Assembly (NCBI RefSeq): GCF_002904165.1
Contig: NZ_CVTD020000018.1
Location: 17,274 to 81,273, forward strand
DNA length: 64,000 bases
Reading direction: 5' to 3'
Source: Herbinix hemicellulosilytica
Lineage (GTDB): Bacteria; Bacillota; Clostridia; Lachnospirales; Lachnospiraceae
The notes under the pieces are model-generated. The model ran no database searches, was not told the DNA's origin, and saw only the letters and a program-made list of their open reading frames with translations. Positions 1 through 8,501 of the stretch are shown piece by piece. The position numbers were made by a program, and so were the translations under genes. How positions within the stretch are numbered: the first letter of the stretch is position 1; each line of letters begins with the position of its first letter.

Positions 1-732
1 GAACATAACGGGGCTTCAATCAAAGAACTGGCTACCGCTTTCAATGTATCGGAAATGACCATAAGACGTGACTTAACATTACTGGAAAGTAAGCATGTAA
101 TAAAACTGGTACATGGAGCAGCTATTTTTAACAATGATGATTCCGTATCTTTCGGCGAAGTGGATTATGATCTGCTTAACGAATCGTCAAAGCAATCTTT
201 GGAGAAGCTGAAAATAGGGCAATTTGCCGCATCATTGGTTGAGCCTAATGACACTATCATTCTCGATACGGGTACAACTACAGAACAAATTGCTCACTAT
301 CTACCTACCAATATGCCCTTAACAGTACTTTGTTATAATATGAACACTTTAATGGCTATCAGCAACAAGCCGAATATAAATATTATTTTTGCAGGCGGTT
401 ATTATTATAAAAATCTTCAGTTATTCCAAAGCCCCGAAGGTGTCAAAATGATACGCCGCATCCGGGCAAACAAGGCATTTATTTCAGCATCCGGTGTAAG
501 CCAAAAATTAGGCGTAACCTGTGTTGAGCAGATCGAAGTGGATACCAAACAGGCAGCGATAAGTTCTTCTCTTTCTAAAATACTCGTATTCGACTCAAGT
601 AAACTAGATAAAATAGGACCTTCATATTTCGCTCAGATTACCGATTTTGATGCAATAATAACAGACAATAATATTCCTGAAGACTGGATTGAATTTCTTA
701 AAACAACAAATATAAAATTATACACCGTTTAG
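1..732 (+). CDS. DeoR-family transcriptional regulator, 5' end outside window
   Basis: The reading frame is open from base 1, so the gene begins upstream of the window; the ATG at 55 is internal. The first 25 or so codons encode the recognition part of a DeoR winged helix (KELATAFNVSEMTIRRDL). The remainder matches a DeoR C-terminal sensor domain, with the typical IILDTGTTTEQIA segment near the phosphosugar-binding site and a late SASGVS...GVTC segment. With 243 visible residues and a family size near 250, only about 10 residues are missing. Family members repress sugar-catabolic genes and are released by phosphorylated sugars. The target here cannot be read, because the neighbouring genes on that side are outside the window. 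A terminator follows at 882-912. Confidence 0.88.
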   Translation, partial: EHNGASIKELATAFNVSEMTIRRDLTLLESKHVIKLVHGAAIFNNDDSVSFGEVDYDLLNESSKQSLEKLKIGQFAASLVEPNDTIILDTGTTTEQIAHYLPTNMPLTVLCYNMNTLMAISNKPNINIIFAGGYYYKNLQLFQSPEGVKMIRRIRANKAFISASGVSQKLGVTCVEQIEVDTKQAAISSSLSKILVFDSSKLDKIGPSYFAQITDFDAIITDNNIPEDWIEFLKTTNIKLYTV

Positions 733-881
733 TCAGATCGATATTTCGAAATTTGCCTTTGTAATATTCTTGCTGTGAAAGTTTTATTTTCTATTTTATG
801 AGATTTTTCAAATTTTATCTCTGTTACATAATGCAAATAAACTTGTTCTTCTTGTTTTAAACTAATGCTTTAATATATCTC

Positions 882-912
882 AAAAAGCCCTTAATCTAAA
901 GGGGCTTTTTTT
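882..912 (+). terminator. Rho-independent terminator after the DeoR gene
   Basis: A 9-bp stem (AAAAAGCCC at 882-890 paired with GGGCTTTTT at 902-910) runs into a T-tract. It lies about 150 bases after the DeoR stop codon and separates it from the next regulator. Confidence 0.8.
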
Positions 913-972
913 ATCTGTAAATATGTCTTTATTTAACCCCAATAAATTTTGCAGGAATTATTCGATTCTTGT

Positions 973-1001
973 TTGTAGCTTATAACACTATATGCTAAAA
1001 T
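973..1001 (+). promoter_or_regulatory. Sigma-A-type promoter for the LytTR regulator
   Basis: TTGTAG (973-978) and TAAAAT (996-1001) are separated by 17 bases, and a TG one base before the -10 box gives an extended -10. The regulator's ATG is at 1045, preceded by TGGGGGA. The rest of 733-1044 holds only the DeoR terminator and AT-rich sequence. Confidence 0.55.
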
Positions 1002-1044
1002 GTTATTATATTGGTTATTCATACACTGTTTGGGGGAAAAATTC

Positions 1045-1887
1045 ATGCACATAGCAGTTTGCGATGATAATATTGAAGAGCTAACACGTATCGCCATAAT
1101 ACTTGAAAATTATAGAAATGAACTCGACAGCACGGTTACATACGAAACTTTTACCAATGCCCTGGATCTTATTGAAACTATGAGAACAAGGCGTTTTGAT
1201 TTACTGCTCTTAGATATTTTAATGCCCGGTATTACAGGAATAGATGCAGCCAAAGAAATCCGCGGCAAAGGCAGTGAAATCCCTATTATTTTTCTTACTT
1301 CATCCCGTGAATTTGCCGTGGAAAGCTACCGAGTGGAGGCCAATGATTATATTCTAAAACCTGTACGAAAGGAAGAAATATTCCCTTCCATCACCAAACT
1401 TCTTGCTAAATATAATAAAGAAGCTGCATACCTGACTATAAAAACAAGCAATGGCATACTAAAATTAACGTTTTCGCAAATTGTCTATGTGGAAGTCATA
1501 AACCGCACGGTTCAATTTATACTGACCAACGGTGAATTAAAAAAGGCCTATGGATATCTTGCCGATTATGAAAGTGCCTTGTTATCCGATCCTAACTTTT
1601 TTAAACCCCATCGGTCGTACATAGTTAATTTGCGCCATGTAAGCGAGTTAAATAAGGAAGGTTTTATCACCAGAAACGGTCAAACTGTTCCTGTAGCCAG
1701 AGATTCTTTTTCAAAAGCAAAATCCACATATATGAAACATCTGCTGTCGCCAAAAGAATCGTGTTTTATACCGTACGAATTGTATTTTCCTGATACTGTT
1801 TATTTGATATGTCAAGAACAGGATAAAAGGGGCTATCTCAGAAAAAAATGTATGGGGCATGAAGATATATCCATAATGCACCGTTAG
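1045..1887 (+). CDS. LytTR-family response regulator with an element-derived C-terminal tail
   Basis: This is a 280-residue AgrA/LytR-type regulator. The receiver domain spans roughly residues 1-120, with acidic DD at 7-8, the phosphoacceptor Asp57 in LLLLDILMPG and the conserved Lys in YILKPV. A LytTR DNA-binding domain follows at about 135-236, with the family's FKPHRSYIVNL segment. The start at 1045 is chosen because GGGGG precedes it at good distance and MHIAVCDDN is the normal receiver beginning; a longer frame from 1000 lacks support. No histidine kinase lies next to it, so its sensor is elsewhere. The last ~22 codons (from base 1819) fall inside a long palindromic element, so the natural C-terminus has probably been replaced or extended by an insertion. 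Confidence 0.85.
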   Translation: MHIAVCDDNIEELTRIAIILENYRNELDSTVTYETFTNALDLIETMRTRRFDLLLLDILMPGITGIDAAKEIRGKGSEIPIIFLTSSREFAVESYRVEANDYILKPVRKEEIFPSITKLLAKYNKEAAYLTIKTSNGILKLTFSQIVYVEVINRTVQFILTNGELKKAYGYLADYESALLSDPNFFKPHRSYIVNLRHVSELNKEGFITRNGQTVPVARDSFSKAKSTYMKHLLSPKESCFIPYELYFPDTVYLICQEQDKRGYLRKKCMGHEDISIMHR

Positions 1888-2031
1888 AAGAACAGCTGCC
1901 GTGATTTGTACAGTCATAGGCGGACATTTATGTCCGAATATGACGTATAAATCACGGCAGCTGTTCTTCTAACGGTGTGTGAGGATATATCTTCATGCCT
2001 AAGATTATTCTGAGACAGCCCTTTTATCCTG
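1819..2031. repeat. Long imperfect palindrome, MITE-like
   Basis: The two ends are inverted copies: CAGGATAAAAGG at 1819-1830 and CCTTTTATCCTG at 2020-2031. Complementarity continues inward with small gaps (GGGCTATCTCAG against CTGAGACAGCCC; GAAGATATATCC against GGATATATCTTC). It becomes perfect for 26 bp (1881-1906 with 1950-1975) and closes in a small hairpin, CGGACA at 1921-1926 with TGTCCG at 1931-1936. The total is about 213 bp. The outer sequence resembles insertion-sequence terminal repeats that begin GGGCTGTCTCA, so a non-autonomous miniature element is the likeliest reading. It sits between convergent genes and could also act as a two-way terminator. No transposase is present. Confidence 0.7.
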
Positions 2032-2039
2032 CTAACACC

Positions 2040-3080
2040 CTATACTTGATTTATCTTCTTTCTTTTATTCCATTTTAAATTCATTAGGACACTTTGCAAT
2101 ATAATAAACAGACAAAGGAGAACGGCGATTACTATTTTTGTCCACCAGGAAGATAATGTTCCCTGGAATGTTATAAAGGTTTCTATAGTACCTTTTATTA
2201 ATACCCCAAACAGGCTGCCGATTACATTTCCTACCCCACCGGTCAGCAAAGTACCTCCTATTACGGCAGCAGCTATGGCTTCCATCTCAAATCCCTTTGC
2301 CTGTTCTACGAAACCTCCGGTTGTATTTAGGCAAAATACAAATCCGGCTAAGGCTGAAAGGAAGCCGTTCAATACATATACTTTTATCTTTGTCTTCTTT
2401 ACATTTAACCCCATAAGCAATGCCGATTGTTCGTTTCCTCCAACTGCATAAATGGATCTGCCAAACTTGGTGTATTTCATTACAAAAAACAGAACTATAA
2501 GCACCAGAATACAGATAATAACACTAGGATATATATACGGCCGGATTAATACACCCCTTTTATTCACCGAACCTCCGAAGGGCAAATTTATTTTTGACTT
2601 AGCCATGGCAAGGAATACTTCATTTTTAATTGTAATCATATCAACGCTGATTACAGCAGTCATCCCCCTTGCGAAAAACATTCCTGCCAGAGTAACAATA
2701 AAGGGCTGTATTTTTAAGTATGAAATCAGCCATCCCTGTACAAAGCCAAAAACAATACCGACTATCAGGACGACAATTACTGCAGTGACAGCGTTGATGC
2801 CTTTATTCTCCATCATCCAGGCCAGCAGCATACAAGTCATTGCTACAACCGAGCCTACCGAAATATCTATCCCGCCGGAAATCAGCACAACGGTCATACC
2901 GGCAGCCGCTACTATAAGTCCGGCATTACTGATGAACAGATTCAAAAAAACCTGCATCCTGCCGAAGTTCTTATCTTTAAAAATAATGACTCCTCCTATG
3001 TACATAAGCAGAAATAGTAATATTGTTATAATGATCAGAAAGGAGTTTGAGCTTAAGCGGTTTTTTAGTTTCTTAATCAT
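2040..3080 (-). CDS. yjfF: Sugar ABC transporter permease, YjfF-like
   Basis: A 346-residue, highly hydrophobic membrane protein of the ribose/galactofuranose (RbsC/AraH) permease class. It shows the family segments GGIDISVGSVVAMT near residue 70 and GGTLLTGGVGNVIGSLFG near residue 275. It overlaps the preceding permease gene by 4 bases (ATGA) with a GGTGAAGG Shine-Dalgarno, so the two are translationally coupled. It is the last gene of the importer operon and would pair with the second permease in the membrane. The substrate is inferred from the binding protein to be a furanose-type or related monosaccharide. Confidence 0.88.
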   Translation of the reverse strand: MIKKLKNRLSSNSFLIIITILLFLLMYIGGVIIFKDKNFGRMQVFLNLFISNAGLIVAAAGMTVVLISGGIDISVGSVVAMTCMLLAWMMENKGINAVTAVIVVLIVGIVFGFVQGWLISYLKIQPFIVTLAGMFFARGMTAVISVDMITIKNEVFLAMAKSKINLPFGGSVNKRGVLIRPYIYPSVIICILVLIVLFFVMKYTKFGRSIYAVGGNEQSALLMGLNVKKTKIKVYVLNGFLSALAGFVFCLNTTGGFVEQAKGFEMEAIAAAVIGGTLLTGGVGNVIGSLFGVLIKGTIETFITFQGTLSSWWTKIVIAVLLCLFIILQSVLMNLKWNKRKKINQV

Positions 3081-4141
3081 GCCTTCACCTTCTTTCTGTT
3101 GCCGGATAAAGCATTCTTATGCCTGACAGCTTTCATCCACCGTTTCACTACCGGCGATTGAATAGCTACTATTATAACAACAACTATTGCCTTATAAACC
3201 GGAAGCTGGTCTGCCGTAACTTTCATTGCATAAAGGGAAGTGGTCAATGCCTGGATGGTAATCGCTCCGATTACGCTGCCTATTAATGTGAATTTACCTC
3301 CGCCAAGGCTATTTCCGCCTATGGCCACTGCCAGGATGGCATCCAGCTCAATATTAAGTCCTGCATTATTGGCATCAATAGAATAGACTCTGGATGTTAT
3401 TATCATCCCTGCTATACCTGCACAAAATCCGCTGAATACATAGACAAGAAATATTATCAATGAAGAATTCAGGCCGACCAGCCTTGAAGCTATACGGTTT
3501 ACACCCACCGATTGAATGTATAGTCCAAGGGATGTTCTCTTAAGCAATAAAATGGTTAATATAACAACAAGGGCTGCAATAAATATGGGAGTCGGTACAG
3601 GGATTCCGGGAAGGAAGTTGCCAAGGTATTTAAAGGATTCTTTTCTTACATAAAGGATAAATCCTTGTGTAAGTACCTGAGCAATACCCCTTCCTGCCGT
3701 AAACAGGATTAAGGTTGCAACCATAGGCTGTATATGCAGTTTTGCAACCAAAAATCCGTTAAAAACTCCGCAGGCAGTACCCGCCAGTATTCCCAAAACT
3801 AAAGCCAGCACATAAGGAATCCGGTAAACATCACTGCTGGCACCGCCGATTAAGGAATATATACAAACCGCACCGGCTACCGCACTGACTGCGCCGACAG
3901 ATATATCCGTCCCTCCGGATGCCGCCACTACAAGCGTCATGCCTGTTGCCAAAATTATCAGTTCACTGGACCGGTTTAGAATATCAATCACATAGCCATA
4001 GAGAACTCCGTTATTCATTGAGATCCTAAAAAAGTCGGGAGTTCTTATAAGGTTAATTACCAAAACCACTGCAAGGCATAACAGGGGGAAAAACAAAGAG
4101 AAACCGGTAATTTTCATCCAAATATGCTTTATCTTATTCAT
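3077..4141 (-). CDS. ytfT: Sugar ABC transporter permease, YtfT-like
   Basis: A 354-residue inner-membrane permease of the RbsC/AraH class with about eight to ten hydrophobic segments. It carries ASGGTDISVGAVSAVAGA and AVAIGGNSLGGGKFTLIGSV, the signature glycine-rich loops of this family. I choose the ATG at 4141 because GGAGGTGAG lies nine bases upstream. An in-frame GTG at 4153 sits directly on that ribosome site and is unlikely. The start overlaps the end of the ATPase gene, and its own end overlaps the next permease gene. It forms the transmembrane channel together with the YjfF-like protein. Confidence 0.88.
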   Translation of the reverse strand: MNKIKHIWMKITGFSLFFPLLCLAVVLVINLIRTPDFFRISMNNGVLYGYVIDILNRSSELIILATGMTLVVAASGGTDISVGAVSAVAGAVCIYSLIGGASSDVYRIPYVLALVLGILAGTACGVFNGFLVAKLHIQPMVATLILFTAGRGIAQVLTQGFILYVRKESFKYLGNFLPGIPVPTPIFIAALVVILTILLLKRTSLGLYIQSVGVNRIASRLVGLNSSLIIFLVYVFSGFCAGIAGMIITSRVYSIDANNAGLNIELDAILAVAIGGNSLGGGKFTLIGSVIGAITIQALTTSLYAMKVTADQLPVYKAIVVVIIVAIQSPVVKRWMKAVRHKNALSGNRKKVKA

Positions 4142-5663
4142 CCCCCGTCTCACCTCCCGCTATTGCTTTCATAATGTTGCTCTGGGAAAGATCATCTCCT
4201 TTTAGTTCACTTACCATTCTGCGGTCTCTTAATACGGCAATTTTATTGCACACCCGAAGCATTTCATCAATTTCAGATGAGATAAATAATACGGTTTTTC
4301 CCTCTTCTGCCAACTTCAGCACCAATTTTTGAATTTCCGTTTTTGTGCCAACATCTATTCCCCTCGTAGGTTCATCCAGTATGAGAAAGTCCGGATTTGT
4401 AAGCAGCCACCTTCCCAGGATTACTTTTTGCTGGTTGCCGCCGCTAAGTTGTTTTATTGGTATATCTTTACCGGATGTTTTAATCTGCAAAAGATCAATA
4501 ATCCTGTCTGCAAATTCTTCCTGTTCCTTCCGCCTGATCATCTTAAATATGCCCTGCCTTGCCTGAAGGGCTATTATAATATTTTCCCTGACGGACAAAT
4601 CCTCGATAATCCCTTCTTCCTTCCTGTTTTCAGGAAGATATGCCATTCCGGCTTTCATTGCATCCAAAGGGGTTTTGACCTGCAGCTTCTTTCCCTTAAA
4701 ATAAAGTTCACCCTGGTCAGGCTTATCTGCCCCATAGACGGCTCTTGCAAGCTCAGACCGTCCGGAACCTAGAAGTCCTGACAATCCTATTACTTCACCT
4801 TTATGTATCTTCAAATTAAAGGGATTAATCGTACCTGTATGACCCAGTTCTCTGGCTTCTACAATAATCTCCTTTTTACCGTTATTATCATCATTTTCTT
4901 CTTTCCTTAACTTTGCCAGGTCATCTATTTCTTTTCCTATCATTAATTCTACTAATTCTACACTTGGAAGCTTATCGGTTTCATACTCCCCTACCAAACA
5001 CCCGTTTCTTAATACTGTAATTCTGTCACTTATTTTATAAACCTGGTCTAAAAAATGGGTTACAAATATAATGCCTATTCCCGATTCCTTTAGCTTTTGC
5101 ATTACGGCAAACAGTTTTTCAACTTCCTGCTCATCCAGGCTTGATGTGGGTTCATCCAGAATCAATACTTTAGACGAAATATCTACCGCCCTTGCTATGG
5201 CGACCATTTGTTGAATAGCCACAGAGTAATTACTGAGAGGTTTCGATACATCAATATGGATGTTTAAATTACTTAATAAATCACCGGCTTTCCTGTTCAT
5301 GGTCTTCCAGTCTATTCTTCCAAACTTTTTTGGTTCCCTGCCAATAAAAATGTTCTCTGCTACCGACAGGTTAGGACACAGGTTTATTTCCTGATAAACC
5401 GTACTAATTCCGATTGCCTGAGCTTCCTGTGGTGACCGGTTTATTATCGTATGATCTATCCCATCCATATATATCTCACCATTATCCATCTCTTCTACAC
5501 CGGTCAAGACCTTTATTAACGTGGACTTTCCCGCTCCGTTCTCACCCATCAGGGCATGGATTTCACCGTATCTTAGGGTAAAATCCACATCAGATAAAGC
5601 CCTAACCCCGGGAAAAGTCTTAGTAATATGCCGCATCGTAAGAAGTATTTTTTTATCACTCAT
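4134..5663 (-). CDS. ytfR: Sugar ABC transporter ATP-binding protein, YtfR-like (two ATPase domains)
   Basis: A 509-residue tandem ATPase of the RbsA/MglA type, which powers monosaccharide uptake. The first cassette has Walker A GENGAGKSTL (about residues 40-50) and Walker B VLILDEPTSSLD. The second cassette has the degenerate Walker A GLLGSGRSEL that is normal for this family, a full signature LSGGNQQK and FLILDEPTRGID. ATG at 5663 is preferred over the GTG one codon upstream. It is separated from the binding-protein gene by 180 bases containing a hairpin and overlaps the following permease gene. Confidence 0.92.
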   Translation of the reverse strand: MSDKKILLTMRHITKTFPGVRALSDVDFTLRYGEIHALMGENGAGKSTLIKVLTGVEEMDNGEIYMDGIDHTIINRSPQEAQAIGISTVYQEINLCPNLSVAENIFIGREPKKFGRIDWKTMNRKAGDLLSNLNIHIDVSKPLSNYSVAIQQMVAIARAVDISSKVLILDEPTSSLDEQEVEKLFAVMQKLKESGIGIIFVTHFLDQVYKISDRITVLRNGCLVGEYETDKLPSVELVELMIGKEIDDLAKLRKEENDDNNGKKEIIVEARELGHTGTINPFNLKIHKGEVIGLSGLLGSGRSELARAVYGADKPDQGELYFKGKKLQVKTPLDAMKAGMAYLPENRKEEGIIEDLSVRENIIIALQARQGIFKMIRRKEQEEFADRIIDLLQIKTSGKDIPIKQLSGGNQQKVILGRWLLTNPDFLILDEPTRGIDVGTKTEIQKLVLKLAEEGKTVLFISSEIDEMLRVCNKIAVLRDRRMVSELKGDDLSQSNIMKAIAGGETGDE

Positions 5664-5733
5664 CACAAGGAATCAATCCTTTCTATTTTATACAGCAATT
5701 CCGATTCATTATCACAGCTTTGTAAGTTTTACA

Positions 5734-5771
5734 AAAGGCTGCTGCAAACCTTAGTATTGCAGCAGCCCTTT
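5734..5771 (-). terminator. Hairpin between binding protein and ATPase genes
   Basis: A 14-bp GC-rich stem (5734-5747 with 5757-5771) is followed on the minus strand by TTTTGT. It lies between ytfQ and ytfR, where a partial terminator or mRNA-stabilising hairpin would make the binding protein more abundant than the membrane parts. Confidence 0.75.
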
Positions 5772-5844
5772 GTCATATCAGTCATAACTAAAGAAGCTGG
5801 CATTAACTCCATACGGACTTTATAAATTATTACTATCCCTGTTA

Positions 5845-6864
5845 TTAATATTCTCTTGTATTAATAAGTTCTGCTGCTGTTTCTGCAGGATATACTCCCT
5901 CTTCTACGTATTGTAATTTTTCTACCTGTTCACCTTTTTCTAACTTCTGAATAATTTCAGCAACCCTGGGTCCGTGAAGAGGGTTACATTCTACAGAAAC
6001 ATTCATATCTCCGGCTATCATAGCTTCAAATGCAGCCTTAACAGCATCAAATGAAACTATAATAATATCTTTTCCGGGTACTTTACCTGCTGCTTTAATG
6101 GCATCGATTGCACCAAATGCCATATTGTCATTTTCAGCAATTACAACATCAATATCATCATAGGATTTAAGGAAAGATTCCATAACTTCCTGACCTTTTG
6201 ACTGAGTAAATTCTCCTGTTTGTCTGTCTAACATAACCCAATTAGGATGTTCTTTCATTTTTTCTGCAAAACCTTCGGTACGCCCGATCTGTGCGGAGGA
6301 ACCGATGGTTCCCTGAAGGGTTACAATATTAATTGTCTCTTCACTTCTTCCCTGTTTCTCAAGGTACTCTGCCAACCAGTCGGCTGCGTCATACCCTTCC
6401 TGCTTGAAGTTAGAACCTACCCAGCAGGTAAATAAACTGTCATCGGAAACATTAATCATACGGTCAACTATAATTACAGGAATTCCGGCTTCCTTTGCCT
6501 CACCAAGGACTGTTTCCCAGCCGGTTTCCACAACCGGGGCGATAACTATGTAATCTACGTCCTGCTGAATAAAGTTACGGATTGCTTTTATCTGATTTTC
6601 CTGTTTTTGCTGAGCATCGTCAAACAGTAACTTATATCCGGCTTCTTCTGTAAATGTCGACTGGAATGATTTTGTATTGGCTGTACGCCAGTCAGATTCG
6701 GCACCAACTTGTGAAAAACCTACTACAATCAGATCTCCCTCATCTTTAGAAGAAGCATCTTTTCCTGAGGTTTGAGTATTCGTATCTTTCTTACCGCATC
6801 CTATGAAAGTGAGTCCAAGTGCAAGAATTAAAAGAAGAACCAACAACTGTTTCATTCTTTTCAT
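5845..6864 (-). CDS. ytfQ: Galactofuranose-type sugar-binding lipoprotein, YtfQ-like
   Basis: A 339-residue extracellular solute-binding protein. A lipoprotein signal peptide ends at Cys23 (LTFIGC), anchoring it to the outer face of the membrane. The mature part has the segments VGFSQVGAESDWR, QQKQENQIKAIR and IAPVVETGW, which closely match what I recall of the E. coli galactofuranose-binding protein YtfQ. The GGGGGAACG ribosome site precedes the ATG. It is the first gene of the importer operon and lies just after yesM in the same direction. Substrate assignment is by family resemblance; arabinose, galactose or another furanose remain possible. Confidence 0.88.
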   Translation of the reverse strand: MKRMKQLLVLLLILALGLTFIGCGKKDTNTQTSGKDASSKDEGDLIVVGFSQVGAESDWRTANTKSFQSTFTEEAGYKLLFDDAQQKQENQIKAIRNFIQQDVDYIVIAPVVETGWETVLGEAKEAGIPVIIVDRMINVSDDSLFTCWVGSNFKQEGYDAADWLAEYLEKQGRSEETINIVTLQGTIGSSAQIGRTEGFAEKMKEHPNWVMLDRQTGEFTQSKGQEVMESFLKSYDDIDVVIAENDNMAFGAIDAIKAAGKVPGKDIIIVSFDAVKAAFEAMIAGDMNVSVECNPLHGPRVAEIIQKLEKGEQVEKLQYVEEGVYPAETAAELINTREY

Positions 6865-7046
6865 TTTCGTTCCCCCATCCTTATTTTTATCATCACCAAT
6901 ACATCTCTAATGCAATAATATTTTTACACATATTAGGAATAAATGCGATTAATATTCTTATGAGAAAAGGTTGATATTTTAAGCATTATTTATTCTCTTT
7001 AATTCAAATGTTTATTTTTTTTTGATATACTTATAAAATTTTTTGC

Positions 7047-8501
7047 TTAATTATCTTCTTTAATAACTTTAGGCAAGCACACAGTTACTTCTGTTCCGAC
7101 TTCATAAGTACTTTGCAAGGATAAACCGTAATCCGGGCCAAAAATCATTCTGATACGTTCATTTACATTGTATAAACCATAGGACTCTTTTTCATTCTCC
7201 GATTTCCTCTGCATACTTTCTAATACTTGCTTAAGCCTATCGGGAGTCATTCCTAAACCGTTGTCAGTAACTTTGATAATAACCTTATCGTTTTCCATTC
7301 TGCCTATTAACTTAATCTTACCCTTTGTCCTTTTATTTTTTATACCGTGATATAAAGCATTTTCAACAAGGGGCTGCAAAGTTATTTTGGGAATTCTGCA
7401 TAAGGATAATTCCTTTGGAAGATCAATCTCGTACTCAAGGATATCCCCATATCTTATCTTCTGGATTTGCAGATAGCTGCATACATGAGTTTCTTCATCT
7501 TTTAACGTAACCAAATCCTTGCCTTTGCTAAGTGAAGTCCTGAAATATTTCGAAAGGGAACCAACCACCTCTACTACATCATCCTGCTTGCCTGATTCTG
7601 CTAACCAGATAATAGTATCAAGGGTATTATAAAGGAAGTGGGGGTTTATTTGCTCCTGAAGCAGTTTTATTTCCGTTTCCCTAAGATTACTTTGTTCTTT
7701 CTTAACAGTTTCAATTAAATCACTAAGCTTTTCTATCATTATATTTAAAGAATCGCTAAGTATTTTAAGTTCAGCTCCGTTTTTTATGTGGGAACGGACC
7801 GTCAAATCTCCCTGGGCTACCTGATTTGTAATAAAGCTTAATTCTTTAACAGGTCTTGAAATACTGTTGGATATGAAAATAGCAATAAATAAACCAACTA
7901 AAATCATTGCTATTACCATGATTACCATAAGTTCCATGTTCTTTAACATTTCAACTTCCATTGCAGCCCGGACATTTTCCATTTCCATAGTTTCATAATA
8001 TATGTACTCTAAGATGGTATCCTGTATTAAAGACGTAACTACATGAATGTCATTATAAAGAATAGTGATATTTTCATCGTAATGGCCGGTCTCTTTCAGA
8101 TTATCTTCTATTTTACGGACATGTTTTTTTAGATTAAGCAAATATTTTTGGATAGCTTGTGCTCTTTCCACATTTCCTTTTGACCAGGATGAAGCCTGTA
8201 ATTTTTCTGCTATTGCTTGCGCTTCTTCGATGTCCTTATAGGGGTCCTCATCATAGAATTCTTTACTTCCGATAATAATACGGTACATTTTATAGTCGAA
8301 GTCTTTTTTGAAATCAATACTAAAACTGCTGGCTATGGTGGCACTTTTTATAATTTCGTTATATTCCTGATTGTATTTGACTGTAGTGGTAAAAAACATA
8401 AAAAAAACAGTACAAAAGATTAATAAAACAATAGAATAATATAAGCTGATTTTTACATTCAGCCTTAAATTTGAGAACTTCTTTTTTAAGAATTGAAACA
8501 C
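7047..8501 (-). CDS. YesM-type sensor histidine kinase
   Basis: A 484-residue membrane kinase. Transmembrane helices lie at about residues 17-40 and 190-210, with an external sensor between them, then a HAMP domain (about 210-262) and a His_kinase domain with phosphoacceptor His288 in QEQINPHFLYNTL. The HATPase follows (N box LQPLVENALYHGI, DNGLGM). Translation begins at a GTG with GGGAGG seven bases upstream, overlapping the regulator gene by 16 bases. Kinases of this family sense extracytoplasmic carbohydrates, often with a binding protein. The adjacent importer is the obvious target and perhaps its co-sensor (inference). Confidence 0.9.
   Translation of the reverse strand: MFQFLKKKFSNLRLNVKISLYYSIVLLIFCTVFFMFFTTTVKYNQEYNEIIKSATIASSFSIDFKKDFDYKMYRIIIGSKEFYDEDPYKDIEEAQAIAEKLQASSWSKGNVERAQAIQKYLLNLKKHVRKIEDNLKETGHYDENITILYNDIHVVTSLIQDTILEYIYYETMEMENVRAAMEVEMLKNMELMVIMVIAMILVGLFIAIFISNSISRPVKELSFITNQVAQGDLTVRSHIKNGAELKILSDSLNIMIEKLSDLIETVKKEQSNLRETEIKLLQEQINPHFLYNTLDTIIWLAESGKQDDVVEVVGSLSKYFRTSLSKGKDLVTLKDEETHVCSYLQIQKIRYGDILEYEIDLPKELSLCRIPKITLQPLVENALYHGIKNKRTKGKIKLIGRMENDKVIIKVTDNGLGMTPDRLKQVLESMQRKSENEKESYGLYNVNERIRMIFGPDYGLSLQSTYEVGTEVTVCLPKVIKEDN

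Noticed and set aside
2452..3126. Long plus-strand open frame opposite the permease genes
   Set aside because: It is antisense to two well-supported permease genes, has a low-complexity Ile/Thr/Pro composition and no ribosome site.
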